DNA of 64,000 bases from Clusia tigrina (taxonomy: Eukaryota; Arthropoda; Insecta; Diptera; Clusiidae). The first letter of the stretch is position 1, and every line of letters begins with the position of its first letter. The DNA lies in NCBI GenBank assembly GCA_920105625.2, contig OV050032.1:92054542-92118541 (forward strand), written 5' to 3'. Shown here piece by piece: positions 1 to 15,000 of the stretch. Under the pieces are notes generated by a model. That model was not told the origin of the DNA and made no database searches. It worked only from the letters and a program-made list of their open reading frames with translations. The position numbers and the translations under genes are program-made.

Positions 1-3000
1 CCAAATCAGACACTGATAAAACTTCAAGCGGCCCTAACGTGTATACGGTACGTCCTACACCTATCAAAGTTTGCAACATACAAATGCTTGTAACTTTTTA
101 CTGGTGCATCAGAAAACCTTGAAATTTTGTAACAATAAAGTACTCGAACCTCTTGTCAATTTAATCTATCGCTATGCTACCCTTGAGTCCCAAATCAGAC
201 ACTGATAAAACTTCAAATGGCCCTAACTTCTATACGGTACGTCCTACACCTATCAGAGTTTGCAACATACAAATGCTTGTAACTTTTTACTGGAGCGTCA
301 GAAAACCTTGAAATTTTTTAACAATAAAGTACTCTAGCCTCTTGCCAATTAAAGCTATCGCTGAAAGCTATGCTAGCCTTGAGTCCCAAATCAAACACTG
401 AGAAAACTTCAAATGGGCCTAACTTCTATACAGTACGTCCTACACCTATCAAAGTTTGCAACATTCAAATGCTTGTAACTTTTTACTGGAGCGTCACAAA
501 ACCTTGAAATTTTGTAACTATAAATTACTCCAGCCTCTTTTCAATTTAATCTATCGCTCAAAGCTATGCTAGCCTTGAGTCCCAAATCAGACACTGATAA
601 AACTTCAAATGGCCCTAACTTCTATACGGTACGTCCTACACCTATCAAAGTTTGCAACATACAAATGCTTGTAACTTTTTACTGGAGCGTCAGAAAACCT
701 TGAAATTTTGTAACAATAAAGTACTCGAACCTCTTGTCAATTTAACCTATCGCTCAAAGCTATGATACCCTTGATTCCCAAATCAAACACTGATAAAACT
801 TCAAATGGCCCTAACTTGTATACGGTACGTCCTACACCTATCAAAGTTTGCAACATACAAATGCTTGTAACTTTTTACTGGAGCGTCACAAAACCTTGAA
901 ATTTTGTAACAATAAAGTATTCGAGCCTCTTGCCAATCTAATCTATCGCTCAAAGCTATGCTACCCTTGAGTCCCAAATCAAACACTGATAAAACTTCAA
1001 ATGGCCCTAACTTCTATACGGTACGTCCTACACCTATCAAAGTTTGCAACATACAAATGCTTGTAACTTTTTACTGGAGCGTCATAAAACCTTGAAATTT
1101 TGTAACAATAAATTACTCGAGCCTCTTGCCAATTAAAACTATCGCTCAAAGCTATGCTACCCTTGAGTCCCAAATCAAACACTGATAAAACTTCAAATGG
1201 CCCTAACTTCTATACGGTACGTCCTACACGTATGAAAGTTTCCAACATACAAATGCTTGTAACTTTTTACTGGAGCGTCAGAAAACCTTGAAATTTTGTA
1301 ACAATAAAGTACTCGAGCCTCATGTCAATTTAAGCTATCGCTCAAAGCTATGCTACCCTTGAGTCCCAAATCAGACACTGATAAAACTTCAAATGGCCCT
1401 AACTTGTATACGGTACGTCCTACACCTATCAAAGTTTGCAACATACAAATGCTTGTAACTTTTTACTGGAGCGTCATAAAACCTTGAAATTTTGTAACAA
1501 TAAAGTACTCGAACCTCTTGTCAATTTAATTTATCGCTCAAAGCTATGCTACCCTTGAGTCCCATATCAAACACTGAGAAAACTTCAAAAGGCCCTAACT
1601 TCTATACGGTACGTCCTACACGTATGAAAGTTTGCAACATACAAATGCTTGTAAGTTTTTACTGGAGCGTCACAAAACCTTGAAATTTTGTAACTATAAA
1701 TTACTCGAGCCTCTTGTCTATTTAAGCTATCGCTCAAACCTATGCTACCCTTGAGTCCCAAATCAAACACTGATAAAACTTCAAATGGCCCTAACTTCTA
1801 TACGGTACGTCCTACACGTATGAAAGTTTGCAACATACAAATGCTTGTAAGTTTTTACTGGAGCGTCACAAAACCTTGAAATTTTGTAACAATAAAGTAC
1901 TCGAGCCTCTTGTCAATTTAATCTATCGCTCAAAGCTATGCTACCCTTGAGTCCCAAATCAAACACTGATAAAACTTCAAATGGCCCTAACTTCTATACG
2001 GTACGTCTTACACGTATCAAAGTTTGCAACATACAAATGCTTGTAACTTTTTACTGGTGCGTCAGAAAACCTTGAAATTTTGTAACCATAAAGTACTCGA
2101 ACCTCTTGTCAATTTAATCTATCGCTATGCTACCCTTGAGTCCCAAATCAAACACTGATAAAACTTCAAATGGCCCTAACTTCTATATGGTACGTCCTAC
2201 ACCTATCAAAGTTTGCAACATACAAATGCTTGTAACATTTTACTGGAGCGTCACAAAACCTTGAAATTTTGTAACAATAAAGTACTCGAACCTCTTGTCA
2301 ATTTAATCTATCGCTCAAAGCTATGCTACCCATGAGTCCCAAATCAGACACTGATAAAACTTCAAATGGCCCTAACTTTTATACGGTACGTCCTACACCT
2401 ATCAAAGTTTGCAACATACAAATGCTTGTAACTTTTTACTGGAGCGTCAGAAAACCTTGAAATTTTGTAACAATAAAGTACTCGAGCCTCATGTCAATTT
2501 AAGCTATCGCTCAAAGCTATGCTACCCTTCAGTCCCAAATCAGTCACTGATAAAACTTCAAATGGCCCTAACTTGTATACGGTACGTTCTACACCTATCA
2601 AAGTTTGCAACATTTAAATGCTTGTAACTTTTTACTGGATCGTCATAAAACCTTGAAATTTTGTAACAATAAAGTACTCGAACCTCTTGTCAATTTAATC
2701 TATCGCTCAAAGCTATGCTACCCTTGAGTCGCAAATCAAACACTGAGAAAACTTCAAATGGCCCTAACTTCTATACGGTACGTCCTACACGTATGAAAGT
2801 TTGCAACATACAAATGCTTGTAAGTTTTTACTGGAGCGTCACAAAACCTTGAAATTTTGTAACAATAAAGTACTCGAACCTCTTGTCAATTTAATCTATC
2901 GCTCAAAGCTATGCTACCCTTGAGTCCCAAATCAAACACTGATTAAACTTCAAATGGCCCTAACTTCTATACGGTACGTCCTACACGTATGAAAGTTTGC

Positions 3001-6000
3001 AACATACAAATGCTTGTAACTTTTTACTGGATCGTCATAAAACCTTGAAATTTTGTAACAATAAAGTACTCGAGCCTCTTGCCAATTTAATCTATCGCTC
3101 AAAGCTATGCTTCCCTTGAGTCCCAAATCAAACACTGAGAAAACTTCACATGGCCCTAACTTGTATACTATAAGTCCTACACCTATCAAAGTTTCAACAT
3201 ACAAATGCTTGTAACTTTTTACTGGAGCGTCAGAAAACCTTGAAATTTTGTAACAATAAAGTACTCGAACCTCTTGTCAATTTAATCTATCGCTCAAAGC
3301 TATGCTACCCTTGAGTCCCAAATCAAACACTGAGAAAACTTCAAATGGCCCTATCTTCTATACGGTACGTCCTACACCTATCAAAGTTTGCAACATACAA
3401 ATGCTTGTAACTTTTTACTGGAGCGTCATAAAACCTTGAAATTTTGTAACAATAAAGTACTCGAGCCTCTTGTCAATTAAAGCTATCGCTCAAAGCTATG
3501 CTACCCTTGAGTCCCAAATCAAACACTGAGAAAACTTCAAATGGCCCTAACTTCTATACGGTACGTCCAACAACCAATCAAAGTTTGTAACATACAAATG
3601 CTTGTAACTTTTTACTGGAGCGTCATAAAACCTTGAAATTTTGTAACAATAAAGTACTCGAACCTCTTGTCAATTTAACCTATCGCTCAAAGCTATGCTA
3701 CCCTTGAGTCCCAAATCAAACACTGATAAAACTTCAAATGGCCCTAACTTGTATACGGTACGTCCTACACCTATCAAAGTTTGCAACATACAAATGCTTG
3801 TAACTTTTTACTGGAGCGTCACAAAACCTTGAAATTTTGTCACAATAAAGTACTCGAGCCTCTTGCCAATCTAATCTATCGCTCAAAGCTATGCTGCCCT
3901 TGAGTCCCAAATCAAACACTGATAAAACTTCAAATGGCCCTAACTTCTATACGGTACGTCCTACACCTATCAAAGTTTGCAACATACAAATGCTTGTAAC
4001 TTTTTACTGGAGCGTCATAAAACCTTGAAATTTTGTAATAATAAATTACTCGAGCCTCTTGCCAATTAAAGCTATCGCTCAAAGCTATGCTACCCTTGAG
4101 TCCCAAATCAAACACTGATAAAACTTCAAATGGCCCTAACTTCTATACGGTACGTCCTACACGTATGAAAGTTTCCAACATACAAATGCTTGTAACTTTT
4201 TACTGGAGCGTCAGAAAACCTTGAAATTTTGTAACAATAAAGTACTCGAGCCTCATGTCAATTTAAGCTATCGCTCAAAGCTATGCTACCCTTGAGTCCC
4301 AAATCAGACACTGATAACACTTCAAATGGCCCTAACTTGTATACGGTACGTCCTACACCTATCAAAGTTTGCAACATACAAATGCTTGTAACTTTTTCCT
4401 GGAGCGTCATAAAACCTTGAAATTTTGTAACAATAAAGTACTCGAACCTCTTGTCAATTTAATTTATCGCTCAAAGCTATGCTACCCTTGAGTCCCATAT
4501 CAAACACTGAGAAAACTTCAAAAGGCCCTAACTTCTATACGGTACGTCCTACACGTATGAAAGTTTCCAACATACAAATGCTTGTAACTTTTTACTGGAG
4601 CGTCAGAAAACCTTGAAATTTTGTAACAATAAAGTACTCGAGCCTCATGTCAATTTAAGCTATCGCTCAAAGCTATGCTACCCTTGAGTCCCAAATCAGA
4701 CACTGATAAAACTTCAAATGGCCCTAACTTGTATACGGTACGTCCTACACCTATCAAAGTTTGCAACATACAAATGCTTGTAACTTTTTACTGGAGCGTC
4801 ATAAAACCTTGAAATTTTGTAACAATAAAGTACTCGAACCTCTTGTCAATTTAATTTATCGCTCAAAGCTATGCTACCCTTGAGTCCCATATCAAACACT
4901 GAGAAAACTTCAAAAGGCCCTAACTTCTATACGGTACGTCCTACACGTATGAAAGTTTGCAACATACAAATGCTTGTAAGTTTTTACTGGAGCGTCACAA
5001 AACCTTGAAATTTTGTAACTATAAATTACTCGAGCCTCTTGTCTATTTAAGCTATCGCTCAAAGTTATGCTACCCTTGAGTCCCAAATCAAACACTGATA
5101 AAACTTCAAATGGCCCTAACTTCTTTACGGTATGTCCTACAACTATCAAAGTTTGCAACATACAAATGCTTGTAAGTTCTTAATGGAGCGTCATAAAACC
5201 TTGAAATTTTGTAACAATAAAGTACTCGAGCTTCTTGTCAATTTAATCTATCGCTCAAAGCTATGCTACCCTTGAGTCCCAAATCAAACACTGAGAAAAC
5301 TTCAAATGGCCCTAACTTGTATACGGTACTTCCTACACCTATCAAAGTTTGCAACATACAAATGCTTGTAACTTTTTTCTGGAGCGTCATAAAACCTTGA
5401 AATTTTGTAAATATAAATTACTCGAGCCTCTTGTTTATTTAAGCTATCGCTCAAAGCTATGCTACCCTTGAGTCCCAAATCAAACACTGAGAAAACTTCA
5501 AATGGCCCTAACTTGTATACGGTACGTCCTACACCTATCAAAGTTTGCAGCATGCAAATGCTTGTGACTTTTTACTGGAGCGTCACAAAAGCTTGAAATT
5601 TTGTAACAATAAAGTACTCGAGCCTCTTGCCAATCTAATCTATCGCTCAAATCTATGCTACCCTTGAGTCCCAAATCAAACACTGATAAAACTTCAAATG
5701 GCCCTAACTTGTATACGGTACGTCCTACACGTATGAAAGTTTGCAACATACAAATGCTTGTAAGTTTTTACTGGAGCGTCATAAAAACCTTAAAATTTTG
5801 TAACTATAAATTACTCGAGCCTCATGTCAATTTAAGCTATCGCTCAAAGCTATGCTACCCTTGAGTCCCAAATCAAACACTGAGAAAACTTCAAATGGCC
5901 CTAACTAGTATACGGTACGTCCTACACCTATCAAAGTTTGCAACATACAAATGCTTGTAACTTTTTACTGGAGCGTCATAAAACCTTGAAATTTTGTAAC

Positions 6001-9000
6001 AATAAAGTACTCGAACCTCTTGTCAATTTAATCTATCGCTCAAAGCTATGCTACCCTTGAGTCGCAAATCAAACACTGAGAAAACTTCAAATGGCCCTAA
6101 CTTCTATACGGTACGTCCTACACGTATGAAAGTTTGCAACATACAAATGCTTGTAAGTTTTTACTGGAGCGTCACAAAACCTTGAAATTTTGTAACAATA
6201 AAGTACTCGAACCTCTTGTCAATTTAATCTATCGCTCAAAGCTATGCTACCCTTGAGTCCCAAATCAAACACTGATTAAACTTCAAATGGCCCTAATTTC
6301 TATACGGTACGTCCTACACGTATGAAAGTTTGCAACATACAAATGCTTGTAACTTTTTACTGGATCGTCATAAAACCTTGAAATTTTGTAACAATAAAGT
6401 ACTCGAGCCTCTTGCCAATTTAATCTATCGCTCAAAGCTATGCTTCCCTTGAGTCCCAAATCAAACACTGAGAAAACTTCACATGGCCCTAACTTGTATA
6501 CTATAAGTCCTACACCTATCAAAGTTTGCAACATACAAATGCTTGTAACTTTTTACTGGAGCGTCAGAAAACCTTGAAATTTTGTAACAATAAAGTACTC
6601 GAACCTCTTGTCAATTTAATCTATCGCTCAAAGCTATGCTACCCTTGAGTCCCAAATCAAACACTGAGAAAACTTCAAATGGCCCTATCTTCTATACGGT
6701 ACGTCCTACACCTATCAAAGTTTGCAACATACAAATGCTTGTAACTTTTTACTGGAGCGTCATAAAACCTTGAAATTTTGTAACAATAAAGTACTCGAGC
6801 CTCTTGTCAATTAAAGCTATCGCTCAAAGCTATGCTACCCTTGAGTCCCAAATCAAACACTGAGAAAACTTCAAATGGCCCTAACTTGTATACGGTACGT
6901 CCTACACTTATCAAAGTTTGCAACATACAAATGCTTGTAACTTTTTACTGAAGCGTCATAAAACCTTGAAATTTTGTAACAATAAAGTACTCGAGCCTCT
7001 TGCCAATCTAATCTATCGCTCAAAGCTATGCTGCCCTTGAGTCCCAAATCAAACACTGATAAAACTTCAAATGGCCCTAACTTCTATACGGTACGTCCTA
7101 CACGTATGAAAGTTTCCAACATACAAATGCTTGTAACTTTTTACTGGAGCGTCAGAAAACCTTGAAATTTTGTAACAATAAAGTACTCGAGCCTCATGTC
7201 AATTTAAGCTATCGCTCAAAGCTATGCTACCCTTGAGTCCCAAATCAGACACTGATAAAACTTCAAATGGCCCTAACTTGTATACGGTACGTCCTACACC
7301 TATCAAAGTTTGCAACATACAAATGCTTGTAACTTTTTACTGGAGCGTCATAAAACCTTGAAATTTTGTAACAATAAAGTACTCGAACCTCTTGTCAATT
7401 TAATTTATCGCTCAAAGCTATGCTACCCTTGAGTCCCATATCAAACACTGAGAAAACTTCAAAAGGCCCTAACTTCTATACGGTACGTCCTACACGTATG
7501 AAAGTTTCCAACATACAAATGCTTGTAACTTTTTACTGGAGCGTCAGAAAACCTTGAAATTTTGTAACAATAAAGTACTCGAGCCTCATGCCAATTTAAG
7601 CTATCGCTCAAAGCTATGCTACCCTTGAGTCCCAAATCAGACACTGATAAAACTTCAAATGGCCCTAACTTGTATACGGTACGTCCTACACCTATCAAAG
7701 TTTGCAACATACAAATGCTTGTAACTTTTTACTGGAGCGTCATAAAACCTTGAAATTTTGTAACAATAAAGTACTCGAACCTCTTGTCAATTTAATTTAT
7801 CGCTCAAAGCTATGCTACCCTTGAGTCCCATATCAAACACTGAGAAAACTTCAAAAGGCCCTAACTTCTATACGGTACGTCCTACACGTATGAAAGTTTG
7901 CAACATACAAATGCTTGTAAGTTTTTACTGGAGCGTCACAAAACCTTGAAATTTTGTAACTATAAATTACTCGAGCCTCTTGTCTATTTAAGCTATCGCT
8001 CAAAGCTATGCTACCACCCTTGAGTCCCAAATCAAACACTGATAAAACTTCAAATGGCCCTAACTTCTTTACGGTATGTCCTACAACTATCAAAGTTTGC
8101 AACATACAAATGCTTGTAAGTTCTTAATGGAGCGTCATAAAACCTTGAAATTTTATAACAATAAAGTACTCGAGCTTCTTGTCAATTTAATCTATCGCTC
8201 AAAGCTATGCTACCCTTGAGTCCCAAATCAAACACTGAGAAAACTTCAAATGGCCCTAACTTGTATACGGTACATCCTACACCTATCAAAGTTTGCAACA
8301 TACAAATGCTTGTAACTTTTTTCTGGAGCGTCATAAAACCTTGAAATTTTGTAAATATAAATTACTCGAGCCTCTTGTTTATTTAAGCTATCGCTGAAAG
8401 CTATGCTACCCTTGAGTCCCAAATCAAACACTGAGAAAACTTCAAATGGCCCTAACTTGTATACGGTACGTCCTACACCTATCAAAGTTTGCAGCATGCA
8501 AATGCTTGTGACTTTTTACTGGAGCGTCACAAAAGCTTGAAATTTTGTAACAATAAAGTACTCGAGCCTCTTGCCAATCTAATCTATCGCTCAAATCTAT
8601 GCTACCCTTGAGTCCCAAATCAAACACTGATAAAACTTCAAATGGTCCTAACTTCTATACGGTACGTCCTACACCTATCAAAGTTTGCAACATACAAATG
8701 CTTGTAACTTTTTACTGGAGCGTCATAAAACCTTGAAATTTTGTAACAATAAAGTACTCGAACCTCTTGTCAATTTAATCTATCGCTCAAAGCTATGCTA
8801 CCCTTGAGTCCCAAATCAGACACTGATAAAACTTCAAATGGCCCTAACTTGTATACGGTACGTCCTACACGTATGAAAGTTTGCAACATACAAATGCTTG
8901 TAAGTTTTTACTGGAGCGTCATAAAACCTTGAAATTTTGTAACTATAAATTACTCGAGCCTCATGTCAATTTAAGCTATCGCTCAAAGCTATGCTACCCT

Positions 9001-12000
9001 TGAGTCCCAAATCAAACACTGAGAAAACTTCAAATGGCCCTAACTTGTATACGGTACGTCCTACACCTATCAAAGTTTGCAACATACAAATGCTTGTAAC
9101 TTTTTACTGGAGCGTCACAAAACCTTGAAATTTTGTAACAATAAAGTACTCGAGCCTCTTGCCAATTTAATCTATCGCTCAAAACTATGCTACCCTTGAG
9201 TCCCAAATCAAACACTGAGAAAACTTCAAATGGCCCTAACTTCTATACGGTACGTCCTACACCTATCAAAGTTTGCAACATACAAATGCTTGTAACTTTT
9301 TACTGGAGCGTCAGAAAACCTTGAAATTTTGTAACAATAAAGTACTCTAGCCTCTTGCCAATTAAAGCTATCGCTGAAAACTATGCTACCCTTGAGTCCC
9401 AAATCAAACACTGAGAAAACTTCAAATGGGCCTAACTTCTATACGGTACGTCCTACACCTATCAAAGTTTGCAACATAGAAATGCTTGTAACTTTTTACT
9501 GGAGCGTCACAAAACCTTGAAATTTTTTAACTATAAATTACACCAGCCTCTTGTCAATTTAATCTATCGCTCAAAGCCATGCTACCCTTGAGTCCCAAAT
9601 CAGACACTGATAAAACTTCAAATGGCCCTAACTTCTATACGGTACGTCCTACACCTATCAAAGTTTGCAACATACAAATGCTTGTAACTTTTTACTGGAG
9701 CGTCAGAAAACCTTGAAATTTTGTAACAATAAAGTACTCGAACCTCTTGTCAATTTAACCTATCGCTCAAAGCTATGCTACCCTTGAGTCCCAAATCAAA
9801 CACTGATAAAACTTCAAATGGCCCTAACTTGTATACGGTACGTCCTACACCTATCAAAGTTTGCAACATACAAATGCTTGTAACTTTTTACTGGAGCGTC
9901 ACAAAACCTTGAAATTTTGTAACAATAAAGTACTCGAGCCTCTTGCCAATCTAATCTATCGCTCAAAGCTATGCTACCCTTGAGTCCCAAATCAAACACT
10001 GATAAAACTTCAAATGGCCCTAACTTCTATACGGTACGTCCTACACGTATGAAAGTTTCCAACATACAAATGCTTGTAACTTTTTACTGGAGCGTCAGAA
10101 AACCTTGAAATTTTGTAACTATAAATTACTCGAGCCTCTTGTCTATTTAAGCTATCGCTCAAAGCTATGCTACCCTTGAGTCCCAAATCAAACACTGATA
10201 AAACTTCAAATGGCCCTAACTTCTTTACGGTATGTTCTACAACTATCAAAGTTTGCAACATACAAATGCTTGTAAGTTCTTAATGGAGCGTCATAAAACC
10301 TTGAAATTTTGTAACAATAAAGTACTCGAGCTTCTTGTCAATTTAATCTATCGCTCAAAGCTATGCTACCCTTGAGTCCCAAATCAAACACTGAGAAAAC
10401 TTCAAATGGCCCTAACTTGTATACGGTACGTCCTACACCTATCAAAGTTTGCAACATACAAATGCTTGTAACTTTTTACTGGAGCGTCAGAAAACCTTGA
10501 AATTTTGTAACAATAAAGTACTCGAGCCTCTTGCCAATTAAAGCTATCGCTCAAAGCTATGCTATCCTTGAGTCCCAAATCAAGCATTGAGAAAACTTCA
10601 AATGGCCCTAACTTGTATACGGTACGTCCTACACCTATCAAAGTTTGCAACATACAAATGCTTGTAACTTTTTACTCTAGCGTCACAAAACCTTGAAATT
10701 TTGTAACTGTAAATTACTCGAGCCTCTTGTCAATTTAATCTATCGCTCAAAGCTATGCTACCCTTGAGTCCCAAATCAGACACTGATAAAACTTCAAATG
10801 GCCCTAACTTCTATACGGTACGTCCTACACCTATCAAAGTTTGCAACATACAAATGCTTGTAACTTTTTACTGGAGCGTCAGAAAACCTTGAAATTTTGT
10901 AACAATAAAGTACTCGAACCTCTTGTCAATTTAATCTATCGCTCAAAGCTATGCTACCCTTAAGTCCCAAATCAAACACTGAGAAAACTTCAAATGGCCC
11001 TAACTTGTATACGGTACGTCCTACACCTATCAAAGTTTGCAATATACAAATGCTTGTAACTTTTTACTGGAGCGTCATAAAACCTTGAAATTTTGTAACT
11101 ATAAATTACTCGAGCCTCTTCCCAATCTAATCTATCCCTCAAAGCTATGCTACCCTTGAGTCCCAAATCAAACACTGATACAACTTCAAATGGCCCTAAC
11201 TTCTATACTGTACGTCCTACACCTATCAAAGTTTGCAACATACAAATGCTTGTAACTTTTTGCTGGAGCGTCATAAAACCTTGAAATTTTGTAACAATAA
11301 ATTACTCGAGCCTCTTGCCAATTAAAGCTATCGCTCAAAGCTATGCTACCCTTGAGTCCGAAATCAAACACTGATAAAACTTCAAATGGCCCTAACTTCT
11401 ATACGGTACGTCCTACACGTATGAAAGTTTGCAACATACAATTGCTTGTAACTTTTTACTGGAGCGTCAGAAAACCTTGAAATTTTGTAACAATAAAGTA
11501 CTCGAGCCTCATGTCAATTTAAGCTATCGCTCAAAGCTATGCTACCCTTTAGTCCCAAATCAAACACTGATAAAACTTCAAATGGCCCTAACTTCTATAC
11601 GGTACGTCCTACACCTATCAAAGTTTGCAACATACAAATGCTTGTAACTTTTTGCTGGAGCGTCATAAAACCTTGAAATTTTGTAACAATAAATTACTCG
11701 AGCCTCTTGCCAATTAAAGCTATCGCTCAAAGCTATGCTACCCTTGAGTCCCAAATCAAACACTGATAAAACTTCAAATGGCCCTAACTTCTATACGGTA
11801 CGTCCTACACCTATCAAAGTTTGCAACATACAAATGCTTGTAAGTTTTTACTGGAGCGTCATAAAACCTTGAAATTTTGTAACAATAAAGTACTCGAGCC
11901 TCTTGTCAATTTAATCTATCGATCAAAGCTATGCTACACTTGAGTCGCAAATCAAACACTGAGAAAACTTCGAATGGCCCTAACTTCTATACGGTACGTC

Positions 12001-15000
12001 CTACACGTATGAAAGTTTGCAACATACAAATGCTTGTAAGTATTTACTGGAGCATCACAAAACCTTGAAATTTTGTAACTATAAATTACTCGAGCCTCTT
12101 GTCAATTTAATCTATCGCTCAAAGCTATGCTACCCTTGAGTCCCAAATCAGACACTGATAAAACTTCAAATGGCCCTAACTTCTATACGGTACGTCCTAC
12201 ACGTATGAAAGTTTGCAACATACAAATGCTTGTAAGTATTTACTGGAGCATCACAAAACCTTGAAATTTTGTAACTATAAATTACTCGAGCCTCTTGTCT
12301 ATTTAAGCTATCGCTCAAAGCTATGCTACCCTTGAGTCCCAAATCAAACACTGATAAAACTTCAAATGGCCCTAACTTGTATACGGTACGTCCTACACCT
12401 ATCAAAGTTTGCAACATACAAATGCTTGTAACTTTTTACTGGAGCGTCAGAAAATCTTGAAATTTTGTAACAATAAAGTACTCGAGCCTCATGTCAATTT
12501 AAGCTATCGCTCAAAGCTATGCTACCCTTGAGTCCCAAATCAGTCACTGATAAAACTTCAAATGGCCCTAACTTGTATACGGTACGTCCTACACCTATCA
12601 AAGTTTGCAACATTTAAATGCTTGTAACTTTTTACTGGAGCGTCATAAAACCTTGAAAGTTTGTAACAATAAAGTACTCGAAACTCTTGTCAATTTAATC
12701 TATCGCTCAAAGCTATGCTACCCTTGAGTCGCAAATCAAACACTGAGAAAACTTCAAATGGCCCTAACTTCTATACGGTACGTCCTACACGTATGAAAGT
12801 TTGCAACATACAAATGCTTGTAAGTTTTTACTGGAGCGTCACAAAACCTTGAAATTTTGTAACAATAAAGTACTCGAACCTCTTGTCAATTTAATCTATC
12901 GCTCAAAGCTATGCTACCCTTGAGTCCCAAATCACACACTGATTAAACTTCAAATGGCCCTAACTTCTATACGGTACGTCCTACACGTATGAAAGTTTGC
13001 AACATACAAATGCTTGTAACTTTTTACTGGATCGTCATAAAACCTTGAAATTTTGTAACAATAAAGTACTCGAGCCTCTTGCCAATTTAATCTATCGCTT
13101 AAAGCTATGCTTCCCTTGAGTCGCAAATCAAACACTGAGAAAACTTCAAATGGCCCTAACTTGTATACTATAAGTCCTACACCTATCAAAGTTTGCAACA
13201 TACAAATGCTTGTAACTTTTTACTGGAGCGTCATAAAACCTTGAAATTTTGTAACAATAAAGTACTCGAACCTCTTGTCAATTTAACCTATCGCTCAAAG
13301 CTATGCTACCCTTGGGTCCCAAATCAAACACTGATAAAACTTCAAATGGCCCTAACTTGTATACGGTACGTCCTACACGTATGAAAGTTTGCAACATACA
13401 AATGCTTGTAAGTTTTTACTGGAGCGTCATAAAACCTTGAAATTTTGTAACTATAAATTACTCGAGCCTCATGTCTATTTAAGCTATCGCTCAAAGCTAT
13501 GCTACCCTTGAGTCCCAAATCAAACACTGAGAAAACTTCAAATGGCCCTAACTTGTATACGGTGCGTCCTACACCTATCAAAGTTTGCAACATACAAATG
13601 CTTGTAACTTTTTGCTGGAGCGTCATAAAACCTTGAAATTTTGTAACAATAAATTACTCGAGCCTCTTGCCAATTAAAGCTATCGCTCAAAGCTATGCTA
13701 CCCTTGAGTCCCAAATCAAACACTGATAAAACTTCAAATGGCCCTAACTTCTATACGGTACGTCCTACACCTATCAAAGTTTGCAACATACAAATGCTTG
13801 TAAGTTTTTACTGGAGCGTCATAAAACCTTGAAATTTTGTAACAATAAAGTACTCGAGCCTCTTGTCAATTTAATCTATCGATCAAAGCTATGCTACCCT
13901 TGAGTCGCAAATCAAACACTGAGAAAACTTCGAATGGCCCTAACTTCTATACGGTACGTCCTACACGTATGAAAGTTTGCAACATACAAATGCTTGTAAG
14001 TATTTACTGGAGCATCACAAAACCTTGAAATTTTGTAACTATAAATTACTCGAGCCTCTTGTCTATTTAAGCTATCGCTCAAAGCTATGCTACCCTTGAG
14101 TCCCAAATCAAACACTGATAAAACTTCAAATGGCCCTAACTTCTATACGGTACGTCCTACACGTATGAAAGTTTGCAACATACAAATGCTTGTAACTTTT
14201 TACTGGATCGTCATAAAACCTTGAAATTTTGTAACAATAAAGTACTCGAGCCTCTTGCCAATTTAATCTATCGCTCAAAGCTATGCTTCCCTTGAGTCCC
14301 AAATCAAACACTGAGAAAACTTCAAATGGCCCTAACTTGTATACTATAAGTCCTACACCTATCAAAGTTTGCAACATACAAATGCTTGTAACTTTTTACT
14401 GGAGCGTCAGAAAACCTTGAAATTTTGTAACAATAAAGTACTCGAACCTCTTGTCAATTTAATCTATCGCTCAAAGCTATGCTACCCTTGAGTCCCAAAT
14501 CAAACACTGAGAAAACTTCAAATGGCCCTATCTTCTATACGGTACGTCCTACACCTATCAAAGTTTGCAACATACAAATGCTTGTAACTTTTTACTGGAG
14601 TGTCATAAAACCTTGAAATTTTGTAACAATAAAGTACTCGAGCCTCTTGTCAATTAAAGCTATCGCTCAAAGCTATGCTACCCTTGAGTCCCAAATCAAA
14701 CACTGAGAAAACTTCAAATGGCCCTAACTTGTATACGGTACGTCCTACACCTATCAAAGTTTGCAACATACAAATGCTTGGAACTTTTTACTGGAGCGTC
14801 ACAAAACCTTGAAATTTTGTAACAATAAAGTACTCGAGCCTCTTGCCAATCTAATCTATCACTCAAAGCTATGCTACCCTTGAGTCCCAAATCAAACACT
14901 GATAAAACTTCAAATGGCCCTAACTTCTATACGGTACGTCCTACACCTATCAAAGTTTGCAACATACAAATGCTTGTAACTTTTTACTGGAGCGTCATAA